Part shown: positions 1 through 5,227 of the stretch, piece by piece | Layout of the letters: each line of letters starts with the position of its first letter | Position numbering within the stretch: position 1 is the stretch's first letter | Assembly (NCBI GenBank): GCA_016780435.1 | Contig: JADHLU010000089.1 | Location: 1-5,227 of the forward strand | Origin: Flavobacteriaceae bacterium | GTDB taxonomy: Bacteria > Bacteroidota > Bacteroidia > Flavobacteriales > Flavobacteriaceae | Reading direction: 5' to 3' | DNA length: 5,227 nt | Program-made: the position numbers and the translations under genes | The notes under the pieces: generated by a model | The model's database searches: none | What the model saw: only the letters and a program-made list of their open reading frames with translations | What the model was told of the DNA's origin: nothing

Positions 1-1543
1 TTGAACCTCCGACGTGAGGGGTTAAGATCACGTTGCCTAAGCCCTGTAAAGGTGTTTTGAAAACCCCATTGGCTTTTGGTTCTACCGGAAATACATCGAC
101 CGCTGCTCCTGCAATGTGACCCGAACGAAGCTGCTGAGCCAAAGCGTCAATATCCACCACGAATCCGCGTGATAAATTAATGAGATAAGCCCCTTTCTTC
201 ATCAGTGAAAGTTCACGTTCACCTATAAGATGCTTGTTCTGAGGGTTGTCATCCACATGTAGAGAGACTACATCGCTCTGCTCGAGCAAAGCGTCAAGGT
301 CTTCTACCTTTTGGGCGTTGCCTAAAGCCAACGAATCTTGAAGGTCGTAATAACACACGCGCATTCCCATGGCCTCGGCCAAAATAGACAGTTGTTTGCC
401 AATATTTCCGTATCCGATAATTCCCAATGTTTTTCCCCTTACCTCCTTAGAACCAGAAGCTGTTTTGTTCCAGTTTCCACTGTGCATTTCTGAAGAGCGC
501 TCAAAGACGCTTCTCATGAGCATAATAATCTGACCTAAGGCCAGCTCAACCACTGAGCGGGTATTGCTAAATGGCGCATTAAAGACCACCACTCCACTGC
601 GCTTACAGGCGTCTAAATCAATCTGAGTGGCGCCGATACAAAAGGCCGCAACTACTAAAAGCTTATCGGCAGCCTCAACCACCGATTGAGTCACCTTAGT
701 TTTTGAGCGAATACCCAAAACATGAACACCTTTGATGCGTTCTATTAGCTCTTCTTCGCTTAGACTGCTGCTCACCATCTCAACAGAATACCCGTCGGTT
801 TCAAGGCGAGTCAATGCATCGTGGTGAATATTCTCAAGAAGGAGAATCTTGATTCGGTTTTTCGGATAGGATACGTTTCTTGGCAAATCGTTTATAAATA
901 AAAATTCATCTAAATTCTCGGCTATATGATCGGCATTTCTCATGGCCTTTTCACGTTTCACATTCTCAGTGTAGGCAAAAAAGCGATCGGCTATTCCCGC
1001 TTCTCTCATCACGTAATCTGAATAACCATCACCAATTACTTGAACCTCACCTGACAGGTTCATGTTTTTAAGACAACTGATCTTTCCGTTATGTGATGAC
1101 AGTACGTTCTCGGTATCGAAACCGATAATGTAGCCCTGATCGTCGTACACAAAAGTATTCGCATATACTCTGTCTGGCTCTATATGAAAACGTTTTACAA
1201 TGGGCTCTATAAATTCTTTAAACCCGCAAGAAACCACATAGATCTGATCTTTGTGTGTTTCAAAAAAGCGCTGGTTGCGCATAAACGAATCGCTGATTTT
1301 TTCGTTGAGCTCTTCGATAAGCTGATTCAGCTGAGATTTATGGGCGCGAAGCAATCTTATGCGACGTTCTAAAGACTCGGTAAAAGAAATCTCCCCATCT
1401 ATACCTAAATTGGTGATCTCTTGAATTTGTGCCACGATACCCTCTTTGTCAGGATTATCAGCAAGCGCAATTTCTGCCAAAATATCGAGGGCTTCTACGC
1501 GAGTTATGGTGCTATCGAAGTCAAAAACGTAAGAGGTTAACAC
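1..1543 (-). CDS. Phosphoserine phosphatase-like HAD domain fused to D-3-phosphoglycerate dehydrogenase (partial, 3' end outside window)
   Basis: Two enzymes of the phosphorylated serine pathway lie in one reading frame. SerA oxidises 3-phosphoglycerate with NAD; SerB dephosphorylates phosphoserine; the intermediate transaminase SerC is not visible here. I translated 514 uninterrupted codons. Residues 1-215 form a HAD phosphatase: motif I DFDST (8-12), motif II VVSCGF (103-108), motif III lysine near K154, and motif IV GDGYSD (171-176). Residues from about 231 form the dehydrogenase: FCIGATQID (301-309), NAD-binding GYGNIG (377-382), ribose-binding Asp near D400, LSRG with catalytic R459, VDVFPVEP with E488, and catalytic H510 in PHVGGS. 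SerA proteins usually continue about 100 or more residues, often with an ACT domain, so the end is missing. The GTG start at 1543 puts motif I at residue 8, as usual. The only upstream candidate, a TTG at 1570-1568, lies inside the probable promoter, and the first in-frame ATG is residue 88, too late. The domains are clear; the phosphatase's substrate is inferred. Confidence 0.93.
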   Translation of the reverse strand, partial: MLTSYVFDFDSTITRVEALDILAEIALADNPDKEGIVAQIQEITNLGIDGEISFTESLERRIRLLRAHKSQLNQLIEELNEKISDSFMRNQRFFETHKDQIYVVSCGFKEFIEPIVKRFHIEPDRVYANTFVYDDQGYIIGFDTENVLSSHNGKISCLKNMNLSGEVQVIGDGYSDYVMREAGIADRFFAYTENVKREKAMRNADHIAENLDEFLFINDLPRNVSYPKNRIKILLLENIHHDALTRLETDGYSVEMVSSSLSEEELIERIKGVHVLGIRSKTKVTQSVVEAADKLLVVAAFCIGATQIDLDACKRSGVVVFNAPFSNTRSVVELALGQIIMLMRSVFERSSEMHSGNWNKTASGSKEVRGKTLGIIGYGNIGKQLSILAEAMGMRVCYYDLQDSLALGNAQKVEDLDALLEQSDVVSLHVDDNPQNKHLIGERELSLMKKGAYLINLSRGFVVDIDALAQQLRSGHIAGAAVDVFPVEPKANGVFKTPLQGLGNVILTPHVGGS

Positions 1544-1567
1544 GAGTAACGATTGATGATTGATTCG

Positions 1568-1575
1568 CAAATGTA
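1568..1575 (-). promoter_or_regulatory. Probable Bacteroidota -7 promoter element for the serB-serA fusion
   Basis: The minus strand reads TACATTTG, a full match to the Bacteroidota -7 consensus TAnnTTTG, with 24 nt between it and the GTG start of the fusion gene. No good TTTG -33 element is visible upstream on the minus strand, which weakens the call. If it is right, the leader is about 20 nt or less and the TTG at 1570-1568 cannot be the start codon. Confidence 0.45.
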
Positions 1576-1627
1576 GCCTATTTTGGCTTTTTTAAGCAGC
1601 TGTCATTCGAAGAGATAACCACCATTT

Positions 1628-1645
1628 ATGAACCGTTTTCTATGA
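1628..1645 (+). promoter_or_regulatory. Possible mini-ORF whose stop overlaps the rdgB start
   Basis: An ATG at 1628 opens a five-codon reading frame (MNRFL) that ends in TGA at 1643-1645. This stop overlaps the rdgB ATG at 1642 in an ATGA arrangement typical of translational coupling. The frame is so short that chance is a serious alternative, and no ribosome binding site is evident for either start. Confidence 0.2.
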
Positions 1646-2226
1646 AAAAAATACTGTTTGCAACACACAACCCCTCTAAGGTTTCAGAACTTATTCGACT
1701 CACCTCGTCTTACCTAGAGATAGACACGTTGGCCGATCTCAATTACACAAAAGAGATCCCAGAAACCGGAGAAACTTTAGAAGAAAATGCCTTACAGAAG
1801 GCTCAAACGATCTACAATGAATTTTCTATTCCCTGTTTTTCAGACGATAGCGGCTTGTTTATAAATGCATTAGGCGGAGAACCTGGTGTACACTCCGCCC
1901 ATTATAGTGGCAGCCGAGACCACAGCTCGAACATTCAATTCGTTCTCGATAAACTTAAAGGGATTAGCCAACGCCAAGCTTATTTTAAAACGGTATTCTG
2001 CTTAGTGTTAAACAGCGAAGAGCATTTCTTTTTTGAAGGCACCGTTCAGGGTCAGATAGCCAGTGAACCGCAAGGGAGCGGGGGTTTCGGATACGACCCG
2101 ATTTTTATTCCAGAAGGATATGCAGCGACTTTCGGAACCTTAGATGCCGCAGTCAAAGCCCAGCTCAGTCATCGGGCAAGAGCCACCCAACAATTGATAA
2201 TGTTCTTGGCTGAGACGTATAAATAA
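1642..2226 (+). CDS. rdgB: RdgB/HAM1 family non-canonical purine NTP pyrophosphatase
   Basis: This enzyme hydrolyses ITP, dITP and XTP to monophosphate and pyrophosphate in the cytoplasm, keeping deaminated purines out of DNA and RNA. The 194-residue protein matches the usual family length of about 190-200. Landmarks: ATHNPSK (7-13), the nucleotide-binding T/SxNxxK motif at the N-terminus; ETGETLEENA (41-50); SDDSGL (67-72) with the metal/catalytic Asp pair; YSGSR (88-92); GFGYDPIF (148-155); and KAQLSHR (172-178), keeping the Lys and the SHR base-recognition residues. Two usually conserved positions in the segment FAEL-KN-SHR differ here (FGTL, and KA instead of KN). The ATG places the first motif at residue 7, as expected. 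A near-consensus -7 element, TATTTTGG (1579-1586, one mismatch to TAnnTTTG), lies 55 nt upstream and is its only visible promoter candidate. The gene is divergent from the serine-pathway fusion, and the helicase follows after 44 bp. Confidence 0.96.
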   Translation: MKKILFATHNPSKVSELIRLTSSYLEIDTLADLNYTKEIPETGETLEENALQKAQTIYNEFSIPCFSDDSGLFINALGGEPGVHSAHYSGSRDHSSNIQFVLDKLKGISQRQAYFKTVFCLVLNSEEHFFFEGTVQGQIASEPQGSGGFGYDPIFIPEGYAATFGTLDAAVKAQLSHRARATQQLIMFLAETYK

Positions 2227-2246
2227 TTTCTAAGCACAGAATACCC

Positions 2247-2254
2247 TACCTTTG
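2247..2254 (+). promoter_or_regulatory. Probable Bacteroidota -7 promoter element for the DEAD-box helicase
   Basis: TACCTTTG is an exact TAnnTTTG match lying 16 nt before the helicase ATG, in the short gap after rdgB. A weak TTTC at 2227-2230 could serve as the -33 element, 16 nt upstream. The distance implies a leader of only about 10 nt. It suggests the helicase can be transcribed independently of rdgB. Confidence 0.6.
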
Positions 2255-2270
2255 TCGCGAAATTCAACCT

Positions 2271-3983
2271 ATGCAATCATTTACGTCGCTTGGACTAGCA
2301 CCTCATCTGCTCCAAGCAATCGACCAGATGGGGTTCACCTCTCCCACTGATATTCAACAAAAAGCCATTCCTATACTGCTCGAAAGTGAAACCGACATGG
2401 TCGCTCTCGCTCAGACCGGAACTGGAAAGACTGCCGCTTTTGGCTTTCCATTGCTTCAAAAAATTGATACCAGCCAGAAAAAGGTCCAAGGGCTGATCAT
2501 TGCTCCCACACGCGAACTGTGTTTGCAGATCACCTCCGAATTAAAAAAATACGCTCAACACATGAACCACGTATCGGTAGTAGCCGTTTACGGAGGGGCC
2601 AGTGTGCGCGAACAAGCTGATCAAATCAAACGAGGAGCTCACATAGTGGTAGCTACCCCCGGAAGACTCATCGATCTAATAGAGAGAAGAATACTTTCTA
2701 TTGATGCTATTAATTACTGCATTTTAGACGAAGCCGATGAAATGCTCAATATGGGGTTTTATCAAGACATCAAGCAGATACTGAGCCACACTCCAAGTCA
2801 TAAACGCACGTGGTTATTCTCGGCCACTATGCCTAAAGAGGTAGCTGAAATTGCTCGAGAGTTCATGAAAAAACCGGTTGAAATCACGGTTGGATCTAAG
2901 AACGAAGGAACAAACACCGTCTCCCACTTCTACTTTCAGGTCACTTCTCGTACGCGCTATCAAGTGCTCAAGCGACTGGTCGACAGTGACCCTCAATTAT
3001 TTGCCGTTGTTTTTTGCCGAACCAAAATCGAAACGCAAAAAATTGCCGAACGTTTAATCGAAGACGGCTACAACGCAGGCGCTTTGCACGGAGACTTAAG
3101 CCAGAATCAACGGGATCTAGTAATGGCCGGGTTCAGAAAGCGTCAGCTGCAGATTCTTATTGCGACCGACGTTGCAGCAAGAGGGATAGATGTTGATGAT
3201 ATCACGCACGTCATTCATTACCAAATGCCCGATGATGCCGAAACCTATAACCACCGAAGTGGAAGAACAGGTAGAGCCGGTAAAACAGGATTTTCGTATT
3301 GCTTAGTCACCTCTAGCGATCGCCAAAAAATAAGTGGCTTTCAAAAACGCCTAAAACAACCTTTTAAAGAAGGTAATGTTCCGACCGTCGAAGAGATCAT
3401 AGAAAACCAATTGCAAAAACATGCCGAAAAGCTGCTCGATGTCAGTGTGCACGAACAGCTAGAGACTTATTTGCCTGAACTTCAGAAATCACTGAAAAAG
3501 CTCACCAAAGAAGAACTCATCAAGAAAGTGTTTAGCGAAGTGTTCAACAGACTGCAAGCCTATTATCACGAAGGCGCTAATTCGCGCAGCAACTCGATGA
3601 CTGAAGACGCGCCTAACAAATCGTTTAAGCTCCAAAATGAAGTGCGATTCTTTATCAATCTCGGCGAGCGTGACGGACTTGATTGGCGTTCTTTAAAAGA
3701 CTTTTTGCGTGATAATCTACAACTAGATAAAGAAGAAGTATTTAAGGTAGATGTCTTAAAAAACTTCTCTTTTTTCAATGTCAGTGCTGACCTTTCCGAA
3801 CGCGTTCTTGGGCTTTTGCCAGGTAAACCCTACGGAGGGCACACTATCAACGTTGAAATCACCGAAGACGGTCCAAAAAACAAAAAGAGTAAAGAACCTA
3901 GGCACGGCACCAAAACATCGAGAAACTTCAGTCATAACAGTAAAAAATCAAGAACAAATCGGCCACGAAAGGGATTTTACTAG
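2271..3983 (+). CDS. deaD: DEAD-box ATP-dependent RNA helicase, DeaD/CsdA type, with DbpA-like RNA-binding domain
   Basis: An ATP-driven RNA-remodelling protein; family members act in ribosome assembly, mRNA decay and cold adaptation. All core motifs are intact in the 570 residues: Q motif with F4 and the downstream Gln near 29; motif I AQTGTGKT (47-54); Ia PTREL (79-83); GG (108-109); Ib TPGR (129-132); II DEAD (153-156); III SAT (184-186); V ARGID (303-307); VI HRSGRTGR (328-335). After a helical linker (about 365-435) comes a DbpA-type RNA-binding domain at about 455-533 (EVRFFINLGERDGLDW onward), then a Lys/Arg-rich tail (535-570) likely to add non-specific RNA binding. This order resembles E. 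coli CsdA/DeaD (about 630 residues) more than RhlE or SrmB, but the symbol is by architecture, not proven orthology. The ATG puts the Q-motif Phe at residue 4, as usual. It has its own -7 element; the stop is TAG. Confidence 0.96.
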   Translation: MQSFTSLGLAPHLLQAIDQMGFTSPTDIQQKAIPILLESETDMVALAQTGTGKTAAFGFPLLQKIDTSQKKVQGLIIAPTRELCLQITSELKKYAQHMNHVSVVAVYGGASVREQADQIKRGAHIVVATPGRLIDLIERRILSIDAINYCILDEADEMLNMGFYQDIKQILSHTPSHKRTWLFSATMPKEVAEIAREFMKKPVEITVGSKNEGTNTVSHFYFQVTSRTRYQVLKRLVDSDPQLFAVVFCRTKIETQKIAERLIEDGYNAGALHGDLSQNQRDLVMAGFRKRQLQILIATDVAARGIDVDDITHVIHYQMPDDAETYNHRSGRTGRAGKTGFSYCLVTSSDRQKISGFQKRLKQPFKEGNVPTVEEIIENQLQKHAEKLLDVSVHEQLETYLPELQKSLKKLTKEELIKKVFSEVFNRLQAYYHEGANSRSNSMTEDAPNKSFKLQNEVRFFINLGERDGLDWRSLKDFLRDNLQLDKEEVFKVDVLKNFSFFNVSADLSERVLGLLPGKPYGGHTINVEITEDGPKNKKSKEPRHGTKTSRNFSHNSKKSRTNRPRKGFY

Positions 3984-3997
3984 ATTTTTCGGCACAT

Positions 3998-4037
3998 AAT
4001 CTTAGTAAGCTTTCGTAATTTTCTGAAAAATAAGATT
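3998..4037 (+). repeat. Inverted repeat between the helicase and CPD genes, reaching the next start codon
   Basis: A perfect 7-bp inverted repeat has arms AATCTTA (3998-4004) and TAAGATT (4031-4037) separated by 26 nt. A smaller nested pair, TTTT-CTG-AAAA, lies at 4019-4029. The right arm covers the first two bases of the TTG start at 4036. The arms are AT-rich and the loop is long, so the structure would be weak. It has no GC-rich stem followed by a T-run, so I do not call it an intrinsic terminator. Confidence 0.3.
4016..4023 (+). promoter_or_regulatory. Weak candidate -7 element for the CPD-domain gene
   Basis: TAATTTTC matches TAnnTTTG at all fixed positions except the last and lies 12 nt before the TTG start. 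No clear -33 element is seen. The gene could instead be read from the helicase transcript across the 52-bp gap. Confidence 0.25.
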
Positions 4038-4821
4038 GTTGTCGACCTTAAATCTCTCTTTTATTGCCTTAGTTACGGGCTTGCTTTCTTTAGTTGATTT
4101 GCAGCAAAAAGAATCCAATCCGCCCGCGGCAGTTCAGGCAAAGGTCATCAGTGCATCGAACAACCTTCCGCTAGAGAGTGTTCACGTAATTAACCTGAAT
4201 ACTATTGTGGGTACCATAAGTGATCAAGAAGGGGCGTTTACTATTCCTGCCCAGGTCGGAGACACGCTTTACCTCACCTACCTCGGCTATAAATCAGAAA
4301 AAATTCGAGTAAATAACGACCTTATTCGATTGAAAAATTCTTCAATCGCCTTGACCGAATTGGCCTACGCCTTAGAAGAAGTGGTTGTTAGACCCTATCA
4401 GCTTACGGGCTACCTAGAAATCGACATCAAGTACCTACCCATTAGCACTGCCTTTCAATACAGCATATCGGGGCTCAACAGAAGTTATGAAGCGCGTAAC
4501 AGCCGTTCTGGTGGGGCACAAAAACTGTTAGGAAGTCTTATGAATCCTATCGAGTCTATAGGCTCACTTTTTAAGAAAAAAGGAGTGCAGCTTCAGAAAC
4601 TTCCGACCATTAAACAAGACGAGAGCATCCGTTCTTTATTGGCTACCAAGTTTGATCGTGAAACCCTCACCGCTCTGCTACAGATCGACAGAGAAGACAT
4701 GGAAAAGATGCTCAATCAGTGTAACTATTCAGATGGCTTTGTTCAGTCAGCTAACGACTTGCAAATACTCGATGCACTGAATTTGTGCTACGAAGAATTT
4801 AAAGTGTTGAACAGAGACTAG
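4036..4821 (+). CDS. Uncharacterised secreted or envelope protein with CarboxypepD_reg-like domain
   Basis: I do not recognise a specific function. Of the 261 residues, 4-20 form a hydrophobic stretch (LNLSFIALVTGLLSLV) that looks like a signal peptide or membrane anchor. There is no lipobox Cys, so a lipoprotein is unlikely. Residues about 33-120 match the CarboxypepD_reg-like beta-sandwich: AKVISASNNLPLESVHVI, GTISDQEGAFTI (59-70), then GDTLYLTYLGYKSEKIRV. This domain usually begins Bacteroidota TonB-dependent receptors. EEVVV (114-118) follows, as in those receptors, but the protein then continues into a unique C-terminal region of about 140 residues with no plug or barrel. That region has a basic, Gly/Ser-containing stretch (150-185) and a predicted helical end with two Cys (C229, C251) in an oxidisable spacing. 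The start must be TTG (4036 or 4039): an in-frame TGA lies at 4024-4026 and no ATG occurs before residue 169. An exported stand-alone CPD protein is the best description. Confidence 0.82.
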   Translation: MLSTLNLSFIALVTGLLSLVDLQQKESNPPAAVQAKVISASNNLPLESVHVINLNTIVGTISDQEGAFTIPAQVGDTLYLTYLGYKSEKIRVNNDLIRLKNSSIALTELAYALEEVVVRPYQLTGYLEIDIKYLPISTAFQYSISGLNRSYEARNSRSGGAQKLLGSLMNPIESIGSLFKKKGVQLQKLPTIKQDESIRSLLATKFDRETLTALLQIDREDMEKMLNQCNYSDGFVQSANDLQILDALNLCYEEFKVLNRD

Positions 4822-4858
4822 AGGGTTAGTGCATGAGGCGTTCTAGCACATTTATGAA

Positions 4859-4866
4859 TACCTTTG
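4859..4866 (+). promoter_or_regulatory. Probable Bacteroidota -7 promoter element for purB
   Basis: TACCTTTG is an exact TAnnTTTG match and has the same eight bases as the helicase element. It lies 15 nt before the purB ATG, nearly the same distance as there. I see no convincing -33 element. The predicted leader is about 10 nt and T-rich, without a Shine-Dalgarno sequence. Confidence 0.6.
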
Positions 4867-4881
4867 TTTTTTGATTGAACC

Positions 4882-5227
4882 ATGAATTTATCTGAATTAA
4901 CGGCGATTTCTCCTATAGACGGCCGGTACCGAAAGAAAATTGCTACTCTAGCCCCCTATTTCTCCGAATTTGCACTCATGCGTTACCGAGTGCTAGTTGA
5001 GGTAGAATACTTCATTTCATTAACCCAAACTGGACTCAAACCCTTAACTGCTCTAAGTGATTTTCAGAAGCATGCACTGCGCGATTTGTATGTCAATTTT
5101 GATGAAGCAAGTGCACTTGAAATAAAAAAAATAGAACAGACCACCAATCACGATGTAAAGGCAGTGGAGTATTTCATAAAGGCCCGATTCGAGTCACTAG
5201 AACTGAGCGGCATGTCAGAATTTGTGC
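4882..5227 (+). CDS. purB: Adenylosuccinate lyase, N-terminal part (3' end outside window)
   Basis: PurB carries out two beta-eliminations releasing fumarate: SAICAR to AICAR in de novo purine synthesis, and adenylosuccinate to AMP. It is a cytoplasmic homotetramer of the fumarase/aspartase superfamily. Only 115 codons are present. They align by eye with the N-terminus of E. coli PurB: MNLSELTAISPIDGRY (1-16), with the substrate-binding Arg-Tyr at 15-16; a helical region including RVLVEVEYF; and the signature TTNHDVKAVEYF (87-98), whose Asn-His-Asp contributes to the active site. The last residues, MSEFV, match the segment that normally precedes the HFACTSED motif, so the frame is intact at the window edge. 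These matches place it in the longer E. coli-like subgroup (about 450 residues) rather than the shorter Bacillus-like one. The ATG is clear and sits just downstream of a strong -7 element. The relation to the upstream CPD gene is probably only positional. Confidence 0.97.
   Translation, partial: MNLSELTAISPIDGRYRKKIATLAPYFSEFALMRYRVLVEVEYFISLTQTGLKPLTALSDFQKHALRDLYVNFDEASALEIKKIEQTTNHDVKAVEYFIKARFESLELSGMSEFV

Noticed and set aside
1184..1372. Plus-strand ORF of 62 codons
   Set aside because: It lies wholly antisense to the phosphatase domain, whose motifs are intact on the minus strand; it has no recognisable motif.
2295..2489. Minus-strand ORF of 64 codons
   Set aside because: Shadow of the helicase Q motif and motif I region; no motif or promoter of its own.
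2814..2996. Minus-strand ORF of 60 codons
   Set aside because: Shadow of the helicase between motif III and motif IV; composition only reflects the opposite strand.
3014..3196. Plus-strand ORF of 60 codons in another frame
   Set aside because: Out-of-frame reading of the helicase C-terminal core; Arg-rich with no family resemblance.
3566..3778. Minus-strand ORF of 70 codons
   Set aside because: Antisense to the DbpA-like domain, which is clearly coding on the plus strand.
3778..3999. Plus-strand ORF of 73 codons running past the helicase stop
   Set aside because: It overlaps the helicase 3' end in another frame for all but 16 bases and shows no motif, so it is a shadow rather than an overlapping gene.
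4818..4846. Possible hairpin CTAGA...TCTAG after the CPD gene
   Set aside because: Only 5 bp per arm with a 19-nt loop and no T-run directly after it; too weak for a terminator.
1642..5227. A single plus-strand operon or a defence/mobile island
   Set aside because: Gaps are short, but the helicase and purB have their own -7 elements, the functions are general housekeeping, and there is no mobile-element, repeat or compositional sign of transfer visible by eye.

Overview
The window looks like ordinary chromosomal housekeeping DNA from a member of the Bacteroidota, most likely a marine or freshwater Flavobacteriales-type bacterium. This rests on three things. Two genes start just downstream of a perfect TAnnTTTG -7 element, the Bacteroidota sigma consensus, and have no obvious Shine-Dalgarno sequence. 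One protein carries a CarboxypepD_reg-like (CPD) domain followed by an EEVVV segment, typical of Bacteroidota cell-envelope proteins. The serine-pathway gene is a phosphatase-dehydrogenase fusion that I associate with this phylum. Genus or species cannot be judged from the sequence alone. I see no tRNA, rRNA, CRISPR array, insertion sequence, integrase, toxin-antitoxin pair or phage gene.

Layout. Positions 1-1543, minus strand: the first 514 codons of a fusion of a HAD-type phosphoserine phosphatase domain (SerB-like) with a D-3-phosphoglycerate dehydrogenase (SerA). Its C-terminus lies outside the window. A 98-bp divergent intergenic region follows, then four plus-strand genes with short gaps of 44, 52 and 60 bp: rdgB (1642-2226, ITP/XTP pyrophosphatase), a DeaD/CsdA-type DEAD-box RNA helicase with a DbpA-like RNA-binding domain (2271-3983), an uncharacterised secreted or envelope protein with a CPD domain (4036-4821, TTG start), and the first 115 codons of purB (4882 to the window edge, adenylosuccinate lyase of the E. 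coli-like type). No gap exceeds 98 bp.

How the genes relate. They cover serine synthesis, nucleotide-pool sanitation, RNA remodelling, the cell envelope and purine synthesis. RdgB and PurB both act around IMP and AMP metabolism, but the helicase and purB each have their own -7 element, so the plus-strand genes look like neighbouring transcription units rather than one dedicated operon.

I did not find a convincing undescribed system. The points most worth a second look are the fusion of the first and third enzymes of serine synthesis, the uncharacterised C-terminal half of the CPD protein, the repeated very short promoter-to-start distance, and the non-ATG start of the CPD gene lying inside an inverted repeat.
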